Positions 27,572 to 38,100 of a stretch of 64,000 bases of DNA are shown one piece after another; the stretch's first letter is position 1; each line of letters begins with the position of its first letter. Both the position numbers and the translations under genes were made by a program. The DNA is from Chionis minor. Taxonomy: Eukaryota; Chordata; Aves; Charadriiformes; Chionididae. The notes beneath the pieces are model-generated. The model did not search any database and was not told the DNA's origin. It was given only the letters and a program-made list of their open reading frames with translations. The DNA lies in NCBI GenBank assembly GCA_013398295.1, contig VZSF01001437.1:191893-255892 (forward strand), read 5' to 3'.

Positions 27572-28899
27572 GTTCATGTATATCTTCATATATGTATCGA
27601 AGAATTTATTTTTCATCCACTTTTGGTGTGAGTATAACTTGCTGGATATTTTGCTCTGAAAATTCATAACGGACCTCTAGTAGCATTTTATAAATATTTT
27701 GAAATGCAATTTATTCCCTTCATATTTACACCCATGAATTACTCATTACTTAGCACATCTTTCCTCCTGTAGGGAAAGAGCAGTGGTTGCCACGCTGTTT
27801 TAAAATGAAAGCTGCCCAGATAAAGGTGGGTTTCATTAATGAATGACTACTGTGATATTGCACTGCAGGCAGTAGCAGCTTGGCTAGAGGTGGCTTTTAA
27901 CAAAGATTTCTTACATTTACCAGAATTGCATGGTCGCAAATAAAAGCAGATAAACCTCACCTCATCTGCAGATAAACTTTTTTTTTTCTCAAATGCTCTT
28001 CATAATAGTATCCAATATTTAATACATTTCATCCCAAGCAATTTACAATTAATTAGTCTTCATAGCTCTCTTGCTAAAATAAAAGCATTGACAAAATGAT
28101 GCTGGAGAAGCTAGACTGGTTGCCCAGGATTTGTCTCTACCACAGACAAAGTACTGTCTTACTTATCATCACATACTTAATTCCATTTTTCAGTGTGAAG
28201 AAATATCTTGATAGCAAATAACCTGAATCTCTGCAGAAGGTACTTATTAACAGTGACCCCAGTTAAACTGACTGTGGGATCATATTGCAGGCTCTCTGCT
28301 CTCTTTGTAGGGAAAGAAACTGAGTAGAGCGCACCAGCTGAAATTTTTAGCATCTTCAGTTATGTCAAATTTGTGATCTACTGTCACTTAGGACACAAAG
28401 AAAAGATGACCAAGGTAGAAAATGATAAGGAGAGGAGCTGTGGGTTCACCTTTGTTTTCGCCAATAGTTGTAGTTCACTCTTTCAGTGAGCCCTTGTGAG
28501 CCAGCATCCATCCCTCACTTCTAGGCAGGGGTGGGGATATGGGGTGTAGGGCTGGGACAGGCTGGACCATTCTTCCTTAAAGGCCATTTGGAGTATTCAG
28601 GTAACAAACGGTGACTCTTCCTCTCCCCCTCGTCTTCATCAGAGTGTAAGACACTTGTGGTCACGTGTGACTCTCTACTGGCTACTAGAATTATAACAGG
28701 GAAAGTAAAAGGTGCCTGTATTATGTCTAGGTCCTGGTAAAATCAAGCCTCATACATATATTTTCTAGTTTTGATGCAGAAAGGAGTCACATCCTTTCTT
28801 CAAAGAGCCTTGGTACTTCCACTCCCTCCTTCATCCATGGGTATGAGGAAGTTTGGAGGGAGACATAAAGAGGCTTTGGGGCATATTTGCTCACTGTAG

Positions 28900-29884
28900 G
28901 AGAAGACCAGGTCCGAGACCAGCTGAGGAACCTGAAGGTACACAAGTGCATGGGACCTAATGAGATTCATCTGCGGGTCCTAAGGGAACAGGTGGATTAA
29001 GTTGCCAAGCCACTATCCATCATATTTGAGAAGTAGTGGCAGTCAAGTGAACTCTCTCTAAATTGGAGACATGGATTTGACAGATGGACCACTTGGTGGA
29101 TAAGGAATTGGCTGGGTGGCTACACACAAAGAGTTGCAGTCAACGGCTCAATGTCCAAGTGTCAAGCAGTGGTGAGTCGAGTTCCTCAGAGGTCGGTACT
29201 GGGACCGGTACTATTTAACGTCTTTGTGGCGACATGGATGTTGGCACTGAGTGCACCCTCAGCAAGTTTGCCAACAACACAGAGCTGTGTGGAGCAATTG
29301 ATATGCTGGAGGGAAGGGTTGCCACCCAGAGGGACCTGGACAGGCTTGAGAGGTGGGCCTGTGTGAACCTCATGAAGTTCAAGTGCAAGGCCAAGTGCAA
29401 GGTCCTGCATGTGGGTCGGAGCAATCTCATAGACAAATACAGGCTTGGCGGAGAATGCATTGAGAGCAGCCCTGAAGAGAAGGTCTTGGGGGTGTTGGTT
29501 GATGAGAAGCTCAACATGAGCCAGCAATGTGCATTCGCAGCCCAGAAAGCCAATCGCATCCTGGGCTGCATCAAAAGCAGTGTGGCCAGGAGGTCAAGGG
29601 AGGTGATTCTGCCCCTCTACTCTGCTCTCATGAGACCCCACGTGGAATACTGTGTCCAGCTCTGGGGCCCCCAACATAAGAAGGACATGGACCTGTTGGA
29701 GCGAGTCCAGAGGAGGGCCACGAAGATGATCAGAGGATTAGAGCATCTCTGCTATGAAGGCAGGCTAAGAGAGTTGGGGTTATTCAGCCTGGAGAAGGCT
29801 TTGAGGATACCTTATAGCAACTTTCCAGTGTCTGCAGGGTGCCTGCAAGAAAGCTGGAGAGGGACTTTTTGCAAGGGCACATAG
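28900..29884 (+). pseudogene. Broken CR1 ORF2 reverse transcriptase
   Basis: These are remnants of the CR1 ORF2 polymerase that would copy CR1 RNA into DNA at the target site. The reading frame is broken. A stop interrupts it just after the LRNLKVHK block (near 28998). The frame changes between VLFNVF (about 29206-29226) and the next block that begins near 29234, consistent with a 1-bp deletion. The catalytic FADD position reads FANN at 29267-29278, so both metal-binding aspartates are lost. The open frame from 29234 (216 codons) keeps the thumb/C-terminal segment ([45 protein letters not shown]). The copy cannot be active. Confidence 0.9.
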
Positions 29885-30472
29885 TGACAGGATGAGGGGT
29901 AATGACTTCAAACGGGAAGGAGGGTGGATTTAGATTACATCTCAGGAAGAAATTTTTCACTATGAGGGTGGTGAGACACTGGAACAAGTTGCCCAGAGCA
30001 GTTGTGGATGCCCCATCCCTGGAGGTGTTCAAGGCCAGGCTGGATGGGGCTTTGAGCAANTACTGTGTCCAGCTCTGGGGCCCCCAACATAAGAAGGACA
30101 TGGACCTGTTGGAGCGAGTCCAGAGGAGGGCCACGAAGATGATCAGAGGATTAGAGCATCTCTGCTATGAAGGCAGGCTAAGAGAGTTGGGGTTATTCAG
30201 CCTGGAGAAGGCTTTGAGGATACCTTATAGCAACTTTCCAGTGTCTGCAGGGTGCCTGCAAGAAAGCTGGAGAGGGACTTTTTGCAAGGGCACATAGTGA
30301 CAGGATGAGGGGTAATGACTTCAAACGGGAAGGAGGGTGGATTTAGATTACATCTCAGGAAGAAATTTTTCACTATGAGGGTGGTGAGACACTGGAACAA
30401 GTTGCCCAGAGCAGTTGTGGATGCCCCATCCCTGGAGGTGTTCAAGGCCAGGCTGGATGGGGCTTTGAGCAA
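29648..30472. other. Single-N gap flanked by identical 412-bp direct repeats (likely assembly artefact)
   Basis: Bases 29648-30059 and 30061-30472 appear identical, each beginning TACTGTGTCCAG and ending TTTGAGCAA, and they are separated only by one N at 30060. Deleting the N and either copy gives one uninterrupted CR1 3' region with normal order. Two contig ends that overlap but were joined as a 1-base gap would produce exactly this pattern. A real recent tandem duplication broken precisely at an N is much less likely. Confidence 0.9.
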
Positions 30473-30571
30473 CCAGGTCTAGTGGGAGGTGTCCTTGCCC
30501 ACAGCAGGGGGGTTGGAATTAGATGCCCTTTAAAGTGCCTTCCAAGCTAAACCATACTATGATTCTATGAT

Positions 30572-33500
30572 TTTTTTCTTCCTGAGCCTAAGGAGTTTAC
30601 AAAGAAAACAAATGTAGTTTTAACCAATATTGGCCTTTCTGCAGCAGCAAACCTGCTCTGTCTCCTCTTCTTTGTCTTCTGTATCATTGCTTCAAAGCTG
30701 TGCTACTAACCCACACGTTTAAATGTTAGGGGCTAGGATCCAAAAGACCTAAGGTCTTTGTTTATGTTTAACTGACAGGAGGAGGAGGAGTTTTTTAAGG
30801 ATGCCTCAGAGCAAATGCACCTTTAACCTGCATGTTTTCACAGTACTGTGATGTGATATCAACGTTTGTGCACTTTCGAAAAACCCCAGGATATTTCTTT
30901 AAAAGAAAGATCTCAGAGATGCTCTCAGGCTACATTTCTCTGCTGAATAAGGGAAAAAAAAAAGAAAAAAACATAAAGAAACTAGAAGTTTCTTTTACAG
31001 TAAAAGCAGATGAGATTTTCCCATAACTGCCTGCCTTCATGGCCCAGGAATTTAAGAGGAACATCAAGGGTGTGTGGTGGTCCTGTCAGATTTTGCCATT
31101 GTGGAGGCAAGGAGAAGGAAACTGCAGACCCAGCAAAGCAACGCGGGGGATTGTCCAAGGCAGATCTGCCACTTACACTCTCCTGAGGGCTCTGCCATTT
31201 GTTAGCAGTGCTAAGAGCTACCCAACTCCTCGTCAAGAGCACGGGGACTTTGGAGACCTTTTCCTGCAAGTGAAGTACTGTGGAAATCACTTGAATAACA
31301 ATTTTGCAGTAGGCAAGACTCTCATTTAATATTTCTGCTCTTGTACTATACACACACAGTTAATTAAATGTGCCTGCAATACAAAAGGACATGATTTGTG
31401 TTGGTATAAAACACTACAGATCGTACTTCTGGCTATACTTTATGCCTCCTTAAAATAATTCAACCCCCTCATACTCACTCATCCACCACCCCACCCCACT
31501 CCCCACATACACATACCCTTTCTTGAGCCTGTTAGTAATTTCAGGTACCTTAAAAAAATTTGCTGGGATTGAAAATTCTAAAATGAGGTCTCCTACTTCA
31601 ATAACCCGTGTACTAAATGTATGATTAAAAAGCTTTCATTTAAGTAGTCCCTTCCAAGTCTTAACTACTGGACGATTCATACAGAGGTGAAATTAATAGG
31701 GTATTTCTCATTAATCCTGCAGTTCAGTTTCCACCTGCCAGAGACAGGCAAGTGAATTTATCGTCAAAGGTCCTAATTAAGAAAAAGAGCAATGACAATG
31801 ATACAGGTAATTACATCTCTTTGTAACACCAGAACTTTGCTTTTTAAAAGCGATGGATTTAGAAATATGATCTTATAAATAGAGACTTTTTACAAAACAA
31901 AGTAATCTCTTTCCTCCCCAGTCTAAGCCCAAAATCCAACCAAGTACCCAAAACCTTAAAAGACAGTGGCCTAGAAGCACTGAATGGTCCCAGTGGGTCC
32001 TCATGGCTGTGCATAATACATGAAGGGTCACAGCTGACAACCATGATTTAAGTTCTACTTTCTAGATTTGAGTTCTACTTTCTGTTTCATTGCCTGATTT
32101 GAAATTACCTGAATCATTCACATCCTGGTCATGGGCTCTATAGGCAGGGACCCTCAGGGTTTCCAGCTTCACTGTGTGTTGCTGAAACCAAGCAAAATTG
32201 CATTGCTGAAACAAGTCAAACCAAAGGAGGACATCCCACTTGTTTTTAAATAGACTTGGTTGGGTGCTTTATGGCTAACTAAGTATTGTTCATGGCAAAG
32301 CTTCAACGCTTTTGGTATTCAGATTTGTGTAAAGCCTAGTAGTTACTTTTAAACAGCCCGCTCCAAGGGGCATTGTGTGTCCTCTTGATGGAGGTGGAAT
32401 GGCCTTGCAGGGACAGGGGGTCAGTCCAATCAGTGTTAGATGTCCCAGCCAGGTCAGCAGCAAGACAGCCTAATCTACACAGCCGTGTTCTCCTCTTGTG
32501 AAGCTTGTCTCTTCAGAGAGGATGCTGTGTTACCGCCTGCTCATGGGGCTGTTAGCAGATATCGTAAGCAGAGGCTGTTGGAAAGGATGTGGAAGGGAGA
32601 TCTGCCCTTGGCTCAGTTACAGCCCTTAGGGGTGTCTGGGTGGTATGTGCTCAGCCTTCTCCTCTCTTCCTGACTGGGTGCACAGCTGTGGTATGGCAGA
32701 GGCAAGCATATAGCAACAGAATGTGTCTTTTGAACTACTGAATATTTTTCCTGGGCATCTACAATGAATCACGCTTTGTTATCTGTAGGACATGTGCTGC
32801 CTTCAAGCCATATGCAGCTTGTATATGTTTGCCACAAAGACTCGGTGGGACATGTATCTTCCATTGGCATCATTGGAAGGCTTTGCTGGAGGGCAGTGTG
32901 GTGTATCCATTGAAATACCATCTCATTGTGCTTCTATATGGTAGTTTCCTGAGTGCTGTTGGAAAAGGACGATGATATGCATCCTAATTTCATTACAAAC
33001 CATGGCCTGCTGTCCTAGTGAATCTGAAGTTTTGAAAAATATTTTTTTTCCCAAATAAGAGATATTCTAGGTTGTGTGAAAGGTGCTCGATTGTCTGCGC
33101 CTGTCAATGTCCTAACAAGTTAACTCACTGTGGTGACTAAAGCACCATCCAAGTTATTTTCAGAGAGGTGTTTAGGTATTGTTCTGACATAAAAGAGTAA
33201 CAATGCTCCACTTAGGAGTGTTGACAGGGAGTGGATTTACTGGCTTAAAAAAGAAGAATCATAAAATTGCTGGGACCAAATGCTTATTGGAATAGATCAG
33301 AAGGGTCTTTTGTGTACAAACATGGGTTTTTTTAATGAAATTTCTTTTATCAAGTCTACCTGTCATTTTAGTAACAGTGTCAGTGCCCAATCCTAAAAAA
33401 GTTTTTACCTGCATGTCACAGCATTATATCATGTCAAAGTGGATGTTGCAGTCATGGGTCCAGCCTGGCAGCAATTTGCCCACTGATGCAGAAGACCAGG

Positions 33501-34082
33501 AATGGATTAATGGCCTTTTTATAATTTGTATAATTTCAATCCAAGTAACCAGTGCTAGTCCAGGAATTTGTGATATTATTGCCAGTGCCCCTGGACATAT
33601 TCATTAGCCTCTTGAGGTAAGAATTCTACACACTAATCACCTGTGGCACCTTTGAGTATTTTCAGTTCAGCAGCCCTTGATTTCAGAGTAGCTATCCCAT
33701 CCGTATAAAAGTAGCAGATACCATGATGTAACTTGCTGACATGGCATAACACGGGTCCTGCCCACAAACGCCACTTGCTCAGAGAAGTCCCACCGACGCC
33801 AGGACACGTGGCAAGAGCACTGGGGCGCGGCAGTTGGATGAGGAATTTCACATCTGGCTGCCCAGGCTGCTTCTACTCTCTGAAGTGTAGATTTCCATTT
33901 TCTGAGTAATTGGACTGGTATCCTTCACATTTACAAACCCAGCAAGAAATGTATGTCTAAACCATAAATGGTATTGTAACACCATCATTTATATTACAAC
34001 TGTCTGAGCAAGTAGTGGTATACAGTCCTTAATTTAAGCCTGGCATTGGAAATTGGTTCTTCATTGATTATTCCCCTTTCAC
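30572..34082. other. Intronic DNA, no gene recognised
   Basis: The stretch contains A-rich and pyrimidine-rich runs (for example the CCCCACCCCA-type tract near 31485-31510) but no exon, RNA gene or recognisable transposon. A short direct repeat of AGTTCTACTTTCT occurs twice around 32050-32085. Confidence 0.55.
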
Positions 34083-34399
34083 AGGATTATAGAATAGCCA
34101 GGTTGGAAGGAAGCTTGAAAGATCATTCAGTCCAACCTTTTGTGGGAAAGGGAAAGTAAATTAAATTGTCTAGCACCCTGTCCAGTCGCATCTTGAAAAC
34201 CTGCAGCAATGGGGACTCTACCACATGGGGAGGTTTTTCCAGTGATAGATTGTTTTTAATGTAGAGACATTCTTTCTTCTGTGGAGATGAAACCTGTCCC
34301 AGTGCAGCTTGTACCTCTTGCCCCTTGTCTTCTCCATGTGGCTCCTTGTGAAGAGAAAGCCTCCATCCTCTTTGTAGAAGCCCTTTAAGTACTGGAATA

Positions 34400-34690
34400 G
34401 TATGATGTGGTTACCCCTGAGCCTTCTCTTCTCCAGGGAGAAAAAGACCTAACTCCTTCATTCTTTCCTCACAGGGCAAGTTCTCCAGCCCTTTGATCAT
34501 CTTCGTGGCCTTCCTGTGGACAGTCTCCAGTCTGTCCATGTTTTATTTAATTATGGTGACCAGAACTGGAGACGGTACTGCATAGCCTGCCTCTGTACAC
34601 TCAAATTTCTCTTTTACCTAAAGCGGAACTCCACTTCTTCCCTTCCTGTCTTTCCAAAAGAGTTTGTAGCCATCCATTGTGGTCTTCTAG
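34400..34690 (-). pseudogene. CR1 ORF2 endonuclease and C-terminal remnants
   Basis: At about 34684-34601 the minus strand reads MDGYKLFWKDRKGRSGVPL, a stop, then VKEKFECTE. This resembles the part of the CR1 ORF2 apurinic-type endonuclease that normally reads GYKLFRKDRQGRRGGGVALY or similar. Directly downstream, from about 34577, the sequence jumps to the ORF2 C-terminal segment (the 'QFW', 'RRPRR' and 'LEKRRL'-like blocks). The whole reverse-transcriptase core is absent. These fragments are not coding today. Confidence 0.7.
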
Positions 34691-34960
34691 TCACGTGAAT
34701 TTTTCCACCAAGTGTGGTGGCTCTTGAAGTCCTGCTTGATCTTGCCTGAGTTTTGCTTAACTGTGTAACCGGTGCCCACGTGGAAAAGAAGTAGGGGATA
34801 GTAGACTGCTTTTGACCAGTTGTGGCACTCTCCCTGTGACATCCCAGATCTTGGTTCCTGGCAAGGAGCAACCTTCCCTTGACTATGTATCAGGCCAGCA
34901 GATGGGTGCCTCGGTGCCTCGCAGCAGAGAGTCACCCACTACTAGCCCTCACCGCTTCCT
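34690..34960 (-). pseudogene. CR1 ORF1 esterase (SGNH/GDSL hydrolase) remnant
   Basis: On the minus strand the reading VVGDSLLRGTEAPICWPDT includes the GDS catalytic-serine motif (codons at 34936-34928). It is followed by a stop, then a region similar to 'LPGTKIWDVTGRVP', and, after a frame change, YYPLLLFHVGTG, another conserved block of this domain. In CR1 elements ORF1 is known to encode such an esterase, thought to act on lipids or to help the ribonucleoprotein. Two in-frame stops and at least one frameshift make it non-functional. The block normally ending in a GTND-like motif reads GTGY here. Confidence 0.8.
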
Positions 34961-35120
34961 TTTGCAGCTTTTAGTATGTGGTGCTGGTGCGGTTTCTCCC
35001 TCTTGTTCATTTGTTCTGTCCGCTGCCAGACACCTGAGAGGTGTTTGCTCACCCTGCTCGTGGTGCTCCTGGTGGCTGGCACTCACTAGGGGCCGGTTAG
35101 AGGTGGCTTCACCGTTCCAC

Positions 35121-38100
35121 TCTGGAATCTGCCATTATAACCCTGTGGAAATCACTTTGCATGCTCCAATTAAACAGCCTTACATGTTAGTACTTATCAG
35201 TAGCATTTATTGTAATGAAGAGAAGCTGCTCACTTGAATACTGCTACTACCAGGCAGTTGTATTCAAATAGGAAGGGAAAAAAAAAACTATAACAGGATC
35301 AAATTAAAAAAATTTTTGATACTTTATGAAGGAGAAAAGTTAAATAATTTGTTCTATAAAGGCACTGTCAGGTTTTTAGAGCCTACCTCCTTTATTTAAC
35401 ATCTGTGGGTTTTGACAGAATTTTGATTTTATATCCTTTTAAGAGCTTTCATTTTGTGACATAAATGCAATTAAACATTTGTTCCCTGCAAAATATCATG
35501 GGCCAACTGGTTTAGATTATTTCAGTTCATAGAAATGTAATCTAGCTAAAACAGGTTGTAAAACTTGCTTAACTGGGTTACTGGGTCACAGCATTTAGTA
35601 TTGCTAATTGTAAAATCAGTGTGTCGTAAAATAACTGATTTTTCCCTGAAATAATCTACTAAAGGTACTGGTTTTAGTAAACAAGAGATGAGGAAAATTT
35701 TTAACAGGTCACATGGAAAATCCATGCTTACTTTCTATGGGTAATGCCATTTATAATAGACATCTGTTTCCTGTTTTGCTTGTGGGTTTCTCTCTCCAGG
35801 TGATTATGAATTACAGTTTTACTTCCAGGCTCCTCATAACTGTCAATATTTATTAAAACAAAAACTTAGTTTGATCAAAGTCATTAAGATGTTTTGTGAG
35901 GAAAACATCATTTCATCAGCAGAATTGTACAAGTCTAGCTTATTTTTGGAACCTTTAAAGACAATATACCTTGTGAATGTAGAAAAATGAAGCTTTCCAC
36001 TGGAACATGTTTCCTGACTGTTGAAACTCTGGGCTAAACAACCATTTTACCAGATTTTTATTTTGCTATTTTTTCTGTATGACATCTAAAATAGCCACAA
36101 AACACAAATCTAGACAGGACCCAGCACAGAGCAGCAGGGTGCACATTGTACGTTACTTACAAAGGAGTTTGTGACAGTTAATTGGGGAAAGCAGGTTCTC
36201 GTATGCTATACGGAAATAAATACATGACATTTCTCAAAAAGTCTTTACCACCAGTAGGAAAATGTCCAGTAGGAAAATTCAAACAGATCAAAAAAGTTGG
36301 AAACCTCTAATGGTCCTGCAGCTCTCATTTACACTTATCCTCACTGCAGGACATACACTGGAGCAGGGGAAGGGGCAGGAGTATGTGTCCACTGTGGAAA
36401 CTCTTGATGTTCTAGGCATGCAGAGTGGTAAACATTGTGGTTTACACATAATTTTCTACAAGATGCAGGAGTGACTCTTTAAGAATTAGGTGGTTTCTTG
36501 GACATGAGTGACAAGGGCACCCCTGCTTCTTTCCTTTTCTGCTGGTGGCTCAACTCCAGCAGGACAGACAGTTGCACCTGCTGGGTCTGGTGTCCTCCAG
36601 AGGTGTGGGAGAAGGAGGCTCAGATGATGTGCCAGTCAGCCAGGCTAAAAAGATGGGCACAATTTTTTCTTCAACAACGTGTTGTCCAAGAGGATGAACG
36701 TGATCTGACCACAGCGGATGGCTGCTCTGAACAGCTTAGTTGCCTCCCTGCCTGTCTCCAAAACACAGTGCAGCTTTGGTGCTTGTCACCACCTTTCTCC
36801 TCCATCCAAAGCACTGCTCAGCATTCACAGGAGGTTCTGCTCAGCTGCTTGCATCCTTCATACTCTGAAATGGAGACATCTGTTGGTTTGAAATTCCTTC
36901 AGGGCTGGGATGGTGATTAAGAATAAGTAGTGCGAGTTGAATTTGAATGTGAAATGAAATAGGAGTTAGATTCCTAAGCAGCTTTGAGGATCTGTGCCTG
37001 AGCTCATAGAATGCAATTAATTAGTGACTAACTGGAGACTCTCTAGGGCTCTTCCATCCTTGAAGTTTCAGTATGACATCTCCCCTCCTTAGCCCATATT
37101 GCATGCTCTGAAGACATCGTTATGCCAAGGATGGAGGCAGACACATTTACTAGCTCTTTGATCTAGCATAATTCCACATAAACTGTAGCAGACACGTTAC
37201 TGTGGCTTGGCAGGGAGGAGCGGGACTGAATGCTACCAGACCTTAACCACTGACAATTGTTAGGACATTGCTTAACCTCTCCTAGTTTGGTGAGCTGTGG
37301 CATCCAGTATGGATTGCTAAAGCGGATTCATTAACACCATTGGAATGTCATTAATGCTTTTATCAAGGATTATATCCCTTTAAGTATCCAAATGTGGCAC
37401 TCCAAGCCAGTGCTCAAGCAAATTAGAAGCAGCAATTTCAGGAAAAAGGCAGTTGTTGATGATATAATGCTATAAGTGTCAACAGATGTCATTCCTTATA
37501 ATAAGGCAAGTGGCTCTAATTTGGCACTCCTTGCCACCAAGAGGAACTTCTTGTAGAGCAGATGTCACTTCTAATCCTATCTTTCATGGGTCCCTGTGCC
37601 CTGTTAAAACTGGCATACCAGTTCAGAAGTAGGCATGATGCCATTAGAGCAGATGGTCTTGAGCACAAGTTGTGTTACAAAACTGGTGTTTCTAGAAACG
37701 TGGATGCTTGGACTGAAGTACTACCCAGGAACATCAAAATCTTCCTACCCAGGAAAATTCCCCCTAAGCAGGTTGATACATGCCATTAATGTCTTAGTGC
37801 TAGTAGATAATGGATGTTATATGTACCTTCTTTCTGGTTGTTCTAACTTTTGGCAGCCAGTGGTGATCCCAGGGGCCATTCTGGCAACTAAGAGCATTGG
37901 AACGTAAATGTGTCCTTGGCAAAAAAGTTGTTGATGCTTCACGTTACTTTGACAGCTCTACAGTGCTTGGGAATTGTTGCAGCGTAGAGGACTACTCTGC
38001 TGGGCAACAAGGGGGAGAAATGGCCTTTGGACCTGTATTCATCCATCTCCTCTGTAAGACAGTGTATGTCTGCCACACAAACGCCTGAAGTAAAACTGAG

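Larger units (their letters stand above)
20438..28889. other. Intronic DNA, no gene recognised
   Basis: Between two CR1 copies I find no exon, RNA gene or transposon that I can name. A GC-rich patch lies at about 22440-22640 and gives overlapping open frames on both strands, which is typical of GC-rich non-coding sequence rather than a gene. Minor simple repeats at 24561, 25291 and 27559 and a palindrome at 23553 are listed separately. Confidence 0.55.
28890..30571 (+). mobile_element. CR1 LINE, 5'-truncated, ORF2 end plus 3' UTR (plus strand)
   Basis: This is the longest repeat in the window. From its left edge it encodes CR1 ORF2 reverse-transcriptase pieces: 'LRNLKVHKCMGPNEI', then VPQRSVLGPVLFNVF (an RT core motif), then the region that should carry the catalytic FADD. 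After these come [16 protein letters not shown] and the CR1 3' end with ATGATTCTATGATT at the right edge. The 5' part of the element is missing, as is usual. There also appears to be an internal deletion near 29050, where the sequence jumps from one RT block to another. The copy runs in the same orientation as the host gene. A single N at 30060 and a duplicated 412-bp segment lie inside it, so its true length is probably about 413 bp shorter. Confidence 0.95.
34083..35120 (-). mobile_element. Rearranged CR1 LINE (minus strand): ORF1 esterase + endonuclease + ORF2 tail
   Basis: Read on the minus strand, right to left, three CR1 parts lie in natural order but with the intervening parts missing. 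About 34960-34690 matches the ORF1 esterase. About 34690-34600 matches a short ORF2 endonuclease block. About 34577-34083 matches the ORF2 C-terminus and 3' end, with a decayed terminal repeat at 34083-34100. A normal CR1 has more than 2 kb between the first and last of these. The copy is old (many stops and indels). The right edge is uncertain: similarity to ORF1 fades beyond about 34970, and I extend to about 35120 only because the sequence looks continuous. Confidence 0.8.

Noticed and set aside
29902..30297. Second RT-like open frame downstream of the N
   Set aside because: It is a copy of the end of the 29234-29884 frame created by the probable assembly duplication; its residue X is the N at 30060.
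34812..35237. 141-codon open frame on the plus strand
   Set aside because: It is antisense to the CR1 ORF1 esterase remnant and is a shadow of that repeat.
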